Positions 54,038 to 62,783 of a stretch of DNA of 64,000 nucleotides are shown piece by piece. How positions within the stretch are numbered: the first letter of the stretch is position 1; every line of letters begins with the position of its first letter. Source of the DNA: Halomonas dongshanensis (GTDB lineage: Bacteria > Pseudomonadota > Gammaproteobacteria > Pseudomonadales > Halomonadaceae); assembly GCF_024790395.1 (NCBI RefSeq), contig NZ_JAJISC010000003.1:186001-250000 (forward strand). The letters run 5' to 3'. A model generated the notes under the pieces. The model ran no database searches and was not told the origin of the DNA. It saw nothing but the letters and a program-made list of their open reading frames with translations. The position numbers and the translations under genes were made by a program.

Positions 54038-55495
54038 TTAGAAGTTGACGTTCGAAGCATCGATGCGTATGCAGACGTTCTTTATCTGGGTGTAGGAGAG
54101 GATGGCGTCCATGCCTTTCTCGCGGCCAAACCCGGATTTCTTGTAGCCGCCGAAAGGTATTTCGGCACCTCCACCCGCGCCGTAACAGTTGACGAATACT
54201 TGTCCTGCCTTGATTCGATTCGCAAGCCAATGGGCACGTCCAATATCTCGTCCCCAGATGCCCGCCACCAATCCGTATTCCGTATCGTTGGCCAGGCGTT
54301 CGGCATCTTCGAGCGTATCGAAAGGCAGCAGCGTAAGGACAGGCCCGAATATTTCCTCTCGCGCGACCCTGGCGCTGGAGGATGCTGGGCAGACAAGAGT
54401 CGGCTTTACAAAATGGCCAGTGGATTGATCAGCATCTCCGATAAATCGGCCGCCGGTATAGACATCCGCCTCCTCCTGCTGACCCAGTTTTATGTAGTCT
54501 TCGATGCGCTGTCGTTGAGAAGCGCTCACTACTGGCCCAAGGTCAGGATCATCCAGTCCACGTCCCAGGGTCAGCTGACCAATCGAGTCGCGAAGCCGTT
54601 CGATCACAGTTTCTTTTATCGAGCTATGCGCCAGAACACGGGATCCGGCCGAGCACGTCTGTCCTGAATGAGGGAAGGCCGCCTTTATTATCAAGGGTAT
54701 GGCTGTATCCAGTTCCGCATCGGGCAAAATGATATTGGGAGATTTGCCGCCTAGCTCTAAAAGAACGGGTGTAACGTTTTTGGCGGCTGTCTGCATGACA
54801 GCCGTACCCGTTTCAACAGACCCCGTGAACACGAGAAGATTGATCCCCGGGTGTGACGCCAGTGCGGCCCCGGCCTCATGACCAAAGCCAGGTACGATAT
54901 TGAGTAGCCCATTCGGCAGGCCTGCTTCCTGACAGATATCGGCAATGGTGAAGATGCTGAGGCATGCAAGCTCGGCGGGTTTGAGTACCACGGCATTACC
55001 GGTTGCAAGCGCCGGTGCTATGCCCCGACAGGCAATTTGCAATGGATAGTTCCAGGGCACTATCTGGCCTGTCACGCCCAGGGGCTCACGAACGGTAAAA
55101 TCAACATAATCCGGTCCGAGAGGAATGGAGTTACCCAGTATCTTGTCGGCCACGCCGGCATAGTATTCAAAGAAGCGAGCTGCCGCATTGGCGTCGGCCT
55201 TTGCTTGTACCAGGGGTTTGCCGGCATCACGACATTCGATCATGCTCAGCTCTTCAGCCTTGTCTCGTATGATCTGTGCAATGTTATAGAGAATTCTTGC
55301 CCGGTCACTTGGTAGCCGAGTTGCCCATTTCTGCTGCGCTACCTGGGCGGAGACGACCGCTTGATCAATATCCTTTGCAGAACCACGCGCAATTCGAGCC
55401 AGTACTTTCTGGTCGGCGGGGTCATGCAAGTCTATCCACTCATTGGTCTCTGCCGGACGCCATGTCCCCTCGATGTAGCAACCAAAATCTTTCAT
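54038..55495 (-). CDS. NAD-dependent aldehyde dehydrogenase (BetB-like)
   Basis: The 485-residue enzyme has the ALDH signatures VPWNYPLQIA, the Glu motif LELGGKSPNI and the catalytic Cys in SGQTCSAGSRV. The family oxidises aldehydes to carboxylates. The ATG at 55495 has an AGAGG site; the frame extends to 55576 without family match. With the alcohol dehydrogenase next door it could complete alcohol-to-acid oxidation. Confidence 0.92.
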   Translation of the reverse strand: MKDFGCYIEGTWRPAETNEWIDLHDPADQKVLARIARGSAKDIDQAVVSAQVAQQKWATRLPSDRARILYNIAQIIRDKAEELSMIECRDAGKPLVQAKADANAAARFFEYYAGVADKILGNSIPLGPDYVDFTVREPLGVTGQIVPWNYPLQIACRGIAPALATGNAVVLKPAELACLSIFTIADICQEAGLPNGLLNIVPGFGHEAGAALASHPGINLLVFTGSVETGTAVMQTAAKNVTPVLLELGGKSPNIILPDAELDTAIPLIIKAAFPHSGQTCSAGSRVLAHSSIKETVIERLRDSIGQLTLGRGLDDPDLGPVVSASQRQRIEDYIKLGQQEEADVYTGGRFIGDADQSTGHFVKPTLVCPASSSARVAREEIFGPVLTLLPFDTLEDAERLANDTEYGLVAGIWGRDIGRAHWLANRIKAGQVFVNCYGAGGGAEIPFGGYKKSGFGREKGMDAILSYTQIKNVCIRIDASNVNF

Positions 55496-55553
55496 ATGGG
55501 CCTCTTGTAAGAATTCTGTCAGGAAGTAGTGCAGCTCATCAGAGCTTGCAGGT

Positions 55554-55871
55554 TTAGTTGTTGGTGTGGCTTCCAATGGGCAAGCTAAGCAAAGCCGAGC
55601 CTAATGATTTACCGTGGGCATCTAGCGCTAAAGAACCTACGACACCTCCTGAGAGGGCATGAGTGAGTACCAGGTTAAGAGCACCAAGCCTGGGGATTTC
55701 ATAACGAATAACGGTACCTTTGACACTATCTCGCAGGTGCTCGGCCACACGTTCTGGCGTGACTTCCTTGACCAATAACTCGTAATCTTTATCTTCATAA
55801 GCAATGACGGAGATGTTGGCGGTATCTCCCTTGTCACCACTTCGGCAATGAGCAATATCTCTCAGGATCAT
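55554..55871 (-). CDS. AtuA-like small subunit (ferredoxin-fold domain)
   Basis: The 105-residue protein begins MILRDIAHCRSGDKGDTANISVIAY, the mark of the AtuA-like C-terminal domain. It is encoded as a separate subunit here. The start overlaps the stop of the DUF1446 gene (ATGA). Together they match the two halves of full-length AtuA, so a heterodimeric enzyme is likely. Confidence 0.83.
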   Translation of the reverse strand: MILRDIAHCRSGDKGDTANISVIAYEDKDYELLVKEVTPERVAEHLRDSVKGTVIRYEIPRLGALNLVLTHALSGGVVGSLALDAHGKSLGSALLSLPIGSHTNN

Positions 55872-57211
55872 GAGTTGGCGGTTTCCATGAAGATGATCGA
55901 TGTGGGTACATGGCTTTCTGCAATGAGTGGCGATGTTAGAAATACGGCAGGACGCGTCGATTTCCATGCACCCCCCCCCCCCGATGGACCATTGGTATAA
56001 AGCGCCTCGACTTCATTACCAATGCGTTCGGCATCTTCCCGGGAGTCGCATTTTGCCAGGACTCTAAGACGCACTTCATACGGCTCATGACCACTGCTTA
56101 ACTGATCGCCGTGAAGTGCATTCATGCCAATGAAATCGACTCTCAAGTCACGGTATATATTTTCGGTTAGTCTTTCTTTAATGATATCCCTGGCCAGCTG
56201 CGCACGTGCGACCGCGCCGATACCGGCATAGGAAATCTGGCCTTCGCCAATAAAACCATCGTGATAACTGATCGATACTTTTAGATGGTTGGTCTTGGCA
56301 TGCCCCGTGGCATCATGAATACGCACACGATTAGTCGCTATCTCCTCGATCCAGACATTGCTGAAATCCGCAATCACGTCTGGTTGAAGATATCGGGCAG
56401 GATCATGTATCTCATATAAAAGCTGCTCCTTGACGGTTGCGGGAGTAATGTAGCCTCCCGTATTGTCCAGCTTGGATATTTCGATGCGACCATCGGCGTA
56501 GATATCTCCAAAGGGAAAGCCAATGTGTGCCAGCTGCGGAACATCCTTTTTGCCAGGATCGGCAAAATAGCCACCGCAAATTTGCCCTGCGCACTCCAGA
56601 AGGTGACCAGCCGCAGTTCCCTTGCCAAGCTTGTCCCAATCATTCATTTTCCATTTGAATGAGTGTATCAGCGGCCCCAGAAATAATGCGGGATCGGCCG
56701 CTCTGCCGGTCACGACCACGTTTGCGCCTTTATCCAGAGCCTTGGCAATCGACTCAGCACCGATGTAGGCGTTGGCAGATATGATTTGGTCACGATGTTC
56801 GGCAATCGTATAACCGTGTTCTTCTTTTAGGCAGGCACTATCCTTCGTGCATTGCGTCAGGATATCGTCGCCGACGACAGCTGCCACGCGTATCGAATCA
56901 AGGCCCATGTCATGTGCCAAATCACGGATGCACTGCGCCGCAGCCAGGGGGGCAGCCGCCCCCATATTGGTTATAATGCGTATGTTGTTCTGATGACAAA
57001 GGCCTAGAACGGCCTGCATGCGAGCGACCAGGAAGGGGTCATACCCCTTTTGTCGACTGGACAGCAACTGCAGCTGTGCATTAGTGATAGTTCTCTCAGC
57101 CAGACACTCGAATACGAGAAAATCCAGATTGCCTCGCTTGGCGAGATCTACCGCTGGATCGATTCTATCGCCTGAATATCCAGCGCCAGCTCCAATTCTC
57201 ACCTTGTGCAT
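55868..57211 (-). CDS. AtuA/DUF1446-family protein
   Basis: The 447-residue protein starts KVRIGAGAGYSGDRIDPAVDLA, the typical DUF1446 N-terminus, with VVVTGRAADPALFLGPLIH, GQICGGYFADPGKKDVP and YDxFxGEGQISYAG-like segments. AtuA was named from acyclic terpene utilisation in Pseudomonas, but many members lie in other pathways and its chemistry is not settled. Near the 3' end a run of 12 G (on the coding strand) encodes four glycines. It heads the - strand operon. Confidence 0.86.
   Translation of the reverse strand: MHKVRIGAGAGYSGDRIDPAVDLAKRGNLDFLVFECLAERTITNAQLQLLSSRQKGYDPFLVARMQAVLGLCHQNNIRIITNMGAAAPLAAAQCIRDLAHDMGLDSIRVAAVVGDDILTQCTKDSACLKEEHGYTIAEHRDQIISANAYIGAESIAKALDKGANVVVTGRAADPALFLGPLIHSFKWKMNDWDKLGKGTAAGHLLECAGQICGGYFADPGKKDVPQLAHIGFPFGDIYADGRIEISKLDNTGGYITPATVKEQLLYEIHDPARYLQPDVIADFSNVWIEEIATNRVRIHDATGHAKTNHLKVSISYHDGFIGEGQISYAGIGAVARAQLARDIIKERLTENIYRDLRVDFIGMNALHGDQLSSGHEPYEVRLRVLAKCDSREDAERIGNEVEALYTNGPSGGGGAWKSTRPAVFLTSPLIAESHVPTSIIFMETANS
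55971..55982. repeat. 12-base homopolymer (G12 on the coding strand)
   Basis: Twelve consecutive C on the + strand lie inside the DUF1446 gene, about 110 bp before its stop. The frame is intact at this length; a change of one or two bases would shift the frame and also break coupling to the small subunit. Confidence 0.9.
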
Positions 57212-57251
57212 GCGCCACCATATCGTGTTGTTTGTATAAGACTAAAGGCTA

Positions 57252-57265
57252 TGAACTAAAGTTCA
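57252..57265. promoter_or_regulatory. Palindrome in the divergent lysR promoter
   Basis: TGAACTAAAGTTCA has perfect 5-bp arms around TAAA, 41 bp before the DUF1446 gene start and about 100 bp before lysR. It is a candidate LysR-type regulator site. Confidence 0.45.
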
Positions 57266-57366
57266 ATATTGATATCGAGTGTGATTACTAGTTGTTGGTT
57301 TCAAGTTAAAGCTGGCTAATCAATTAAACAATTGAAATAATTAAATGGTAATTATAAAGGATTTTT

Positions 57367-58257
57367 ATGGATATTAGCTTTCGTCAAATACGCTCATTTC
57401 TTGCTGTGGCCCAGTTAGGTAGTTTCACTCAGGCCGCAACGTCTCTTTTTTTGACGCAACCCGCATTGACGATACAGATTCGTAATATGGAAGAGTCGTT
57501 AAATGTTCGCTTGTTTGACCGTAATACGCGAGCTGTAAAACTTACTCGCGTGGGGGCATCGTTATTGCCCGTATTTCAAAGGATGGTCAACGATCTTGAT
57601 TCGGTTGTGACCGAGGCCCGCGACATCGTTGCAATGAGGCGGGGCGTTGTGCGCATTGCCGTCCTTCCTTCAGTGGCTGCTTCTTTATTGCCCTTTGTTA
57701 TCAAGGGGTTTCATGCCGTTTATCCAGGTGCTGAATTTATAGTTCGCGACGCCATCGATAACAAGGTTGTCGAGCTGGTAAAGGAAGGTGAGGTCGATAT
57801 AGGTGTTACGGGCGGGTGGATCAGAGATAAAGAAGTTAAAACGCTTTTCAAGAAGTCAGAAACGCTTAAAGTTATCTTCCCTCATGAACATCCGCTTGGT
57901 AATTTGAAGAAAATAAGTGTTTCCGATATTGCTCAATTTCCACTTGTCACCTTGAATGCCTTGACAAGTTTGAGAACGGTTGTTGAAGAAGCTTTTTCCA
58001 GAGAAGAGGTGACGCCCGTCACCGCTTGCGAAGCCACCTACATGATGACTGTAGCTAGTATGGTTAGCGCAGGATTAGGCGTTGCCGTATTACCCTCGGC
58101 GGCAAAGGAGGATCATGCCTTTCCCGATATAACGAGTGCTCCTATAGATATCTCTAAACTAAGTCGTACTATCTCGATTATTACACTATGCGACAAGACT
58201 CTACCGCCTATGAGTCAGTTTTTTTGCAAGCATTTAATCAGCGCTTTGGAGGGTTAG
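57367..58257 (+). CDS. LysR-family regulator
   Basis: The 296-residue regulator has the LysR helix-turn-helix (FRQIRSFLAVAQLGSFTQAATSLFLTQPALTIQIRNME, split over 6-43) and a C-terminal effector domain. It is divergent from the AtuA-ALDH-ADH-TRAP-GMC operon and almost surely regulates it. An AAAGGA site precedes the ATG. Confidence 0.9.
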   Translation: MDISFRQIRSFLAVAQLGSFTQAATSLFLTQPALTIQIRNMEESLNVRLFDRNTRAVKLTRVGASLLPVFQRMVNDLDSVVTEARDIVAMRRGVVRIAVLPSVAASLLPFVIKGFHAVYPGAEFIVRDAIDNKVVELVKEGEVDIGVTGGWIRDKEVKTLFKKSETLKVIFPHEHPLGNLKKISVSDIAQFPLVTLNALTSLRTVVEEAFSREEVTPVTACEATYMMTVASMVSAGLGVAVLPSAAKEDHAFPDITSAPIDISKLSRTISIITLCDKTLPPMSQFFCKHLISALEG

Positions 58258-58382
58258 TGAACTCTCCTATATTTTCTGTATTATATCTTAGTTTTAGGGT
58301 CATCTGATGATCATATGGGTTATAAGATTTAATCTCAGGCGTTTAATTGAAATAAGAAAGAATTTGTTAATATGGTCTATCG

Positions 58383-59138
58383 CTATTCTGTCTTAATCTT
58401 CTCGATTAGTTCAGACAAGAAATACACGTATTCTGGTAATTCGCTCTCTTTGCAACGAATATTCGACAAGGCAATGACGGCGTTGCTGTCCGGAAGCTGC
58501 CGAGCAATACGATATTCATTGAAAGGGTACGATTTGATATAAGATTCGCTGTTTCGCGCCGCCTCTATTTCGTCACGGAGCAACGCAAACTCCTCTGCGC
58601 CGATTAGATCGGTAATTTCTTCGTCGTTTTTACGCGAGAGCAGCATGATGCCGATGACCGAACTTGAGGCTGGAATTGAATCATAGTTACCGATAGACTG
58701 CGCAACACTGGCGCTTTTACCCGTGTGGACCAGGTAGACAACCTTGTCGCCGCCGAGCACGCCGATTGCGATAGTACATAGACGAGTGTCGACCGACTCT
58801 AGGGTGGTGATAACCGACTTGTAGAATTTCGAGTTGTGAATCGACAATGCCGATAACCGATTTAGCCCCCAGCCAACAGTGTATTTGCGCTTCTTGCTTT
58901 GACTGACCAAATCCAATTCGACCAGCGTTTTCATGATGCGCGTGACTTTGGCTGGATCCATATCGAGAATTCTGCCCATTTCACGGATACCCATGGGATT
59001 TTCGCTGCTGGCGAGCAGCTCAAGGCAACGGATGGCGTTGCTGATGCTTTGATTGATCATCGGAGATTTGTTCTGTATTTGAAACAGTTCTGCATATGAC
59101 CTTTGCTCGCTGAGACGGCTAATCGCGGATGCTACCAT
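58383..59138 (-). CDS. IclR-family regulator
   Basis: The 251-residue protein has an IclR winged helix (NAIRCLELLASSENPMGIREMGRILDMDPAKVTRIMKTL, split over 33-71) and an effector domain. The start is uncertain: 59138 gives 26 extra residues over an ATG at 59060. It lies last in the - strand acid-sugar operon, so it probably controls it. Confidence 0.84.
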   Translation of the reverse strand: MVASAISRLSEQRSYAELFQIQNKSPMINQSISNAIRCLELLASSENPMGIREMGRILDMDPAKVTRIMKTLVELDLVSQSKKRKYTVGWGLNRLSALSIHNSKFYKSVITTLESVDTRLCTIAIGVLGGDKVVYLVHTGKSASVAQSIGNYDSIPASSSVIGIMLLSRKNDEEITDLIGAEEFALLRDEIEAARNSESYIKSYPFNEYRIARQLPDSNAVIALSNIRCKESELPEYVYFLSELIEKIKTE

Positions 59139-59230
59139 AATTTCCGGCCTATTAAAGATTGATTGTGTGGCAGAAGCCCCGGTGTGCGGCTCCTGTCAAT
59201 CGTGTGCCTGACCTGTTTATTTCCGTTGCC

Positions 59231-59836
59231 TCAGTTAGCCGTTCTCATCAAGGCTTGCACTGCTCGCCCCTTGCTCGCCGTTTGCTCGACGCTCTGGCCG
59301 GGTTTGTAAATCGCCGAACCGAGGCCGATAGCGTCGTAGTGGGCTAGAAACGCTTGGGCGTTGGATGCGTCGATGCCACCGACAGCCGCGAAGCGTACCG
59401 TTTCCGATAGTGGTCCTTTAATATACTTGGGGTATTCAGTCGGCAATGCCGCCGCCGGAAACACTTTCAGTAGGTCAACGCCCATACTGACTGCAGCGAA
59501 GATTTCCGATGCACTAAAAACACCGATGCAGGTTTTCAGGCCGAGGGAGCGGGCCATATCGATGACTGACGGATCCAGGTTTGGTGTTACAATGTATCGA
59601 GCTCCGGCTTCGCGTGCTTGGCGTGCTAATGTCGCCGATGTGACGGTACCGACCCCGATATTTAGGTCACTGCCGAAGTTCTCGACGACCATTTGCACAC
59701 TCTCGAACCACTTGGGAGAATTGGTCGGAATTTCGATATCGACTAGCCCCAACGCTAATAGCTGTTCGGTATGAGCAACCGCCTCGTGGGGTTCGATTCC
59801 ACGAAGAATCGCGATCAGGTTGGTTCTAGTCGCCAT
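59231..59836 (-). CDS. dgoA: 2-keto-3-deoxy-6-phosphogalactonate aldolase (DgoA)
   Basis: The 201-residue class I aldolase has the family start LIAILRGIEPHEAVAHTEQLLALG, the Glu of DIEIPTNSP, the GVGTV motif and the Schiff-base Lys in DLLKVFPAA. DgoA splits KDPGal to pyruvate and glyceraldehyde-3-phosphate. It overlaps dgoK by 11 bp with a GAGGTG site. A KDPG aldolase is the close alternative, but pairing with DgoK favours DgoA. Confidence 0.9.
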   Translation of the reverse strand: MATRTNLIAILRGIEPHEAVAHTEQLLALGLVDIEIPTNSPKWFESVQMVVENFGSDLNIGVGTVTSATLARQAREAGARYIVTPNLDPSVIDMARSLGLKTCIGVFSASEIFAAVSMGVDLLKVFPAAALPTEYPKYIKGPLSETVRFAAVGGIDASNAQAFLAHYDAIGLGSAIYKPGQSVEQTASKGRAVQALMRTAN

Positions 59837-60728
59837 TAAACACCTCGTTGAAGCCCAGCAGCACAGTTTCCTCCAGCGTCAGGCAGTTGCATGCCACGCC
59901 CAGCATGTCACAGGCCGCGCGGTATCGTGGCAATAATGCGTCAGAACCGATGAGAGTGATCGCTTTGTCGGTGCGCGGTGCCATCGAGCGGACCTCGTGC
60001 CCGATAAGCAGCCCCGAAAGATAGCTGGCAGTATGCTTGGCTTCGATCTGTCCTAGCACATAGCGGGCACGGCATTTGAATAGCTCGGTAATGATATCGC
60101 GCTGTTCGGAGGCCATTGCCTTGGCAGCCTCAATGCCTCTGATAAAGAGTTCATTGCTTTCTTCCTGTTCCGGCAGCCCCTTACCGACCAGTGAATGGTC
60201 GAGCAGCAGCTTGTACATTTCACCGGTCATGAATGTGTGTAGCTTTGTCACCACAGGTTCGGTGCCGCTTTTGTCTACCTGGACCCACTTGCTGTGGGTG
60301 CCCGCAGCGACGAATATCTCGCTGTCAAAACGGCTGGCCGCGCCGAGTATCTGCAGTTCTTCGCCGCGACATACGTCCCAGCTGTCGCGACAAGCAATGC
60401 CTGGCTTGATGTAGGTAGGGTTTGGTAGTTCCGCATCGACCTGGACACCTCTGGATTTCAGGGCTTTGATCGGCAACGGTAGGTTTCGATAACCAACATC
60501 GCAGATACCAAGATTGCTGCCGATCATGCCACACATCACCACCGGTAGATCTTCTGAATAGTTGCTCCCGAGCCGTTTCATTTCGTTGGCCAGTACTGCG
60601 TTCAACTCGGCCTTGTCCGCAAAGCGGCCGACGCCGGCGCTAGACTGAACCGTGGCAACGATATTGCCATCCTGCACCCGCATGGCGCGGAAATTGGATG
60701 AGCCCCAATCAACTGCTATATAGTTCAT
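59826..60728 (-). CDS. dgoK: 2-keto-3-deoxygalactonate kinase (DgoK)
   Basis: The 300-residue kinase of the DgoK family has IAVDWGSSNFRAMRV, VMCGMIGSNLGI, AAGTHSKWVQV and a C-terminal IGSDALLPRYRAACD. It phosphorylates 2-keto-3-deoxygalactonate to the substrate of DgoA. It overlaps the DapA-family gene by 4 bp and dgoA by 11 bp, so the genes are tightly coupled. Confidence 0.92.
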   Translation of the reverse strand: MNYIAVDWGSSNFRAMRVQDGNIVATVQSSAGVGRFADKAELNAVLANEMKRLGSNYSEDLPVVMCGMIGSNLGICDVGYRNLPLPIKALKSRGVQVDAELPNPTYIKPGIACRDSWDVCRGEELQILGAASRFDSEIFVAAGTHSKWVQVDKSGTEPVVTKLHTFMTGEMYKLLLDHSLVGKGLPEQEESNELFIRGIEAAKAMASEQRDIITELFKCRARYVLGQIEAKHTASYLSGLLIGHEVRSMAPRTDKAITLIGSDALLPRYRAACDMLGVACNCLTLEETVLLGFNEVFNGD

Positions 60729-61624
60729 GAACTTTTCCGCATTATGGATAGGGGAAGGATTTCGAGTATGTCGAACAGCTCGCGGCGGGTAACGTTATCG
60801 ATGTAACGTGCCGGATTGCGCACGTGGTTGGTAGCGAAAATACCACTGGCGTGCAGTACTTCCTTGTGGATACTGACCCCGATGTTCGGCTGCACTCCAT
60901 AGCGCAGAAACGGCAGGTAGCGATAGAAAGTTTCGCGGGCACCCTCCCGATTGCCATTGAAATATTGGCCCAGTATGTTGTTGATCACATCGGGAAACTC
61001 GCAGGCCGGCATCGTGCCGATAGCACCCCTTTCCAGCTCTTCAAACAGGAACCCCGCATTGAGGCCGCCAAACAATGTCGCGGAATTTTCGAGGGCCTCC
61101 ATCAGCAGGGTTATCTTGAGGGTCGTGGGCGGCTGCTCGACCTTGATGTACTTAACTCTCTCGGATGCTTTACAGATGTTCACAAGCGTCGGTACTGGCA
61201 GGTTTACGCCGGTCATCAGCGGCGCATCTTGAATCATTATGTCTATGTCGGTGCCCTCGACGACCAAGCCGAAAAACTCCTGCGCTGCTTCGGGTGACGG
61301 TTTGATGACGCTGGGAGGATTGACCATAGCGACAGTCGCCCCCAAATCAGTTACACGTTTGATGTCCTCAATCGCCGCCATCGGCGAGGCGCCCCCAGCC
61401 GCAGCCACCACGGGCAGATCGCCTACCATTTGTTTCACACGAGTAAGGATAGCCTGCTTCTCGCCCGTAGTTAGCGCATAGCCCTCCGAGGCATTACCGA
61501 ACAGGGCCAAGCCATTGACTCCTTGTTCCATCAGGAACGCCACCAGACGTTCGATACTGGCCATGTCGACTGCTCCACGGTTGTCGAAAGCCGTGGATAG
61601 AATCGGTACGTTACCCTTAAGCAT
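60725..61624 (-). CDS. DapA-family aldolase/dehydratase-like protein
   Basis: The 299-residue TIM-barrel protein has the DapA-type ALFGNASEGYALTTGEK motif near 45-61 and a Schiff-base Lys candidate in VKYIKVEQPP. The usual catalytic Tyr of this family (in YxxP) appears to be replaced by Gln in IMIQDAPLMTG. The reaction is therefore unlike classical dihydrodipicolinate synthase; it may be a keto-deoxy sugar acid enzyme. The ATG at 61624 has a GGAG site. It overlaps the dehydratase gene by 8 bp. Confidence 0.82.
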   Translation of the reverse strand: MLKGNVPILSTAFDNRGAVDMASIERLVAFLMEQGVNGLALFGNASEGYALTTGEKQAILTRVKQMVGDLPVVAAAGGASPMAAIEDIKRVTDLGATVAMVNPPSVIKPSPEAAQEFFGLVVEGTDIDIMIQDAPLMTGVNLPVPTLVNICKASERVKYIKVEQPPTTLKITLLMEALENSATLFGGLNAGFLFEELERGAIGTMPACEFPDVINNILGQYFNGNREGARETFYRYLPFLRYGVQPNIGVSIHKEVLHASGIFATNHVRNPARYIDNVTRRELFDILEILPLSIMRKSS

Positions 61625-62783
61625 GTTGGTACTCCGCTGCATACTGTTTGATGATTTCTTCATTGACGTCGACGCCGAGACCGGGACGATTATTTAAGCA
61701 ATAGCGACCTTCATCGCAGTTGAGGGGAGAGTTCAGAATACTGTTGGCTATATGGAAGACGCTGGGCTGAAACTCCAGCTTGATAGCGTTGGGCAGTGCG
61801 GCAGCCACTTGCATCGATGCGGCTATACAGGGCCCCAGGCCAACGCTCAGGTGCGGCGCAACTTGCAGGTGGTGCGTTTCGGCCTGGAAGCCGATGCGCA
61901 TAGCCTCAGTAATACCCACTCGGCCGACATCGGGCTGTAGCAGGTCCACGGCCCGATGCTCAATGAAGGGGCGAAATTCGAACCGGGTGCGTTCGGTTTC
62001 GCCTAACGCGATCGGTATCGACGTTTTCTGACGAAGCTCGGCATGTCCTGCAATATCCTCAACCAATAGGGGAGCTTCGAAAAAGCGAATATCCAATGCC
62101 TCGAGGCCTTTTGCCAAGCGTACGGCGTCACTGACGCTGTAGTTCCAATGCGCGTCGATGAACAGCTCAACCCCATCGCCGACGGCCTCGCGCACGGCCG
62201 AGAGGTTGGCCAGATCTTCTTTGACGCCATAGCCTAGTGCCATCTTGATGGCGCGAAACCCTTTCGACTTCCATTCCAGGGCGAGGGCGACACGCCCCTC
62301 GATAGTCGGCGCGGGCAAGCCGGACACATAGCAGGGTATCTCCTGGCGGTATGCTCCACCCAATAGCTCGTGCACCGGTTTGCCCGCTTCCTTGCCGCGC
62401 AGATCCCAGAGCGCACAGTCGACTGCGGCGATCGCATCAACAAGGAAACCGCTTAGATAGCCGCGATCACGCATGGAATCGTACATGCGCGACCAGAGCA
62501 CGTTGGTGTGATTCGGGTTTTCGCCGACTAGTATCGGCTTGAACAGATTGAGAATGATCTCTGAGACGATATGCGGTGTGACCGGTGCTAGCGCTTCGCC
62601 CCATCCCACCAGACCGCAATCGGTGGTGATCTTGACCAGGCTGGTTTCCATTTTGCGTGAATAGACGCAGCGATACTCGTTTCGGTAGTAGTAGTCCGGG
62701 AGGTCATCGGACACATCGCCGCCCAGATAGGCATACGGTGGCGTTATCTTTATCGCAAAGCATTCAATATGCGCTATTTTCAT
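61617..62783 (-). CDS. Enolase-superfamily acid-sugar dehydratase (mandelate racemase subgroup)
   Basis: The 388-residue protein has the capping domain with VDAIAAVDCALWDLRGKEAG and a barrel with metal ligands in FIDAHWNYS, FFEAPL and ALGETERTR, plus His in VAPHLSVG with Asp in LLQPDVGRVG, the His-Asp dyad of this subgroup. The first Lys of the KxK motif is in AIKMALG. Context with DgoK and DgoA suggests a galactonate-type dehydratase making 2-keto-3-deoxygalactonate; the precise substrate is open. It overlaps the permease gene by 20 bp. Confidence 0.86.
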   Translation of the reverse strand: MKIAHIECFAIKITPPYAYLGGDVSDDLPDYYYRNEYRCVYSRKMETSLVKITTDCGLVGWGEALAPVTPHIVSEIILNLFKPILVGENPNHTNVLWSRMYDSMRDRGYLSGFLVDAIAAVDCALWDLRGKEAGKPVHELLGGAYRQEIPCYVSGLPAPTIEGRVALALEWKSKGFRAIKMALGYGVKEDLANLSAVREAVGDGVELFIDAHWNYSVSDAVRLAKGLEALDIRFFEAPLLVEDIAGHAELRQKTSIPIALGETERTRFEFRPFIEHRAVDLLQPDVGRVGITEAMRIGFQAETHHLQVAPHLSVGLGPCIAASMQVAAALPNAIKLEFQPSVFHIANSILNSPLNCDEGRYCLNNRPGLGVDVNEEIIKQYAAEYQHA

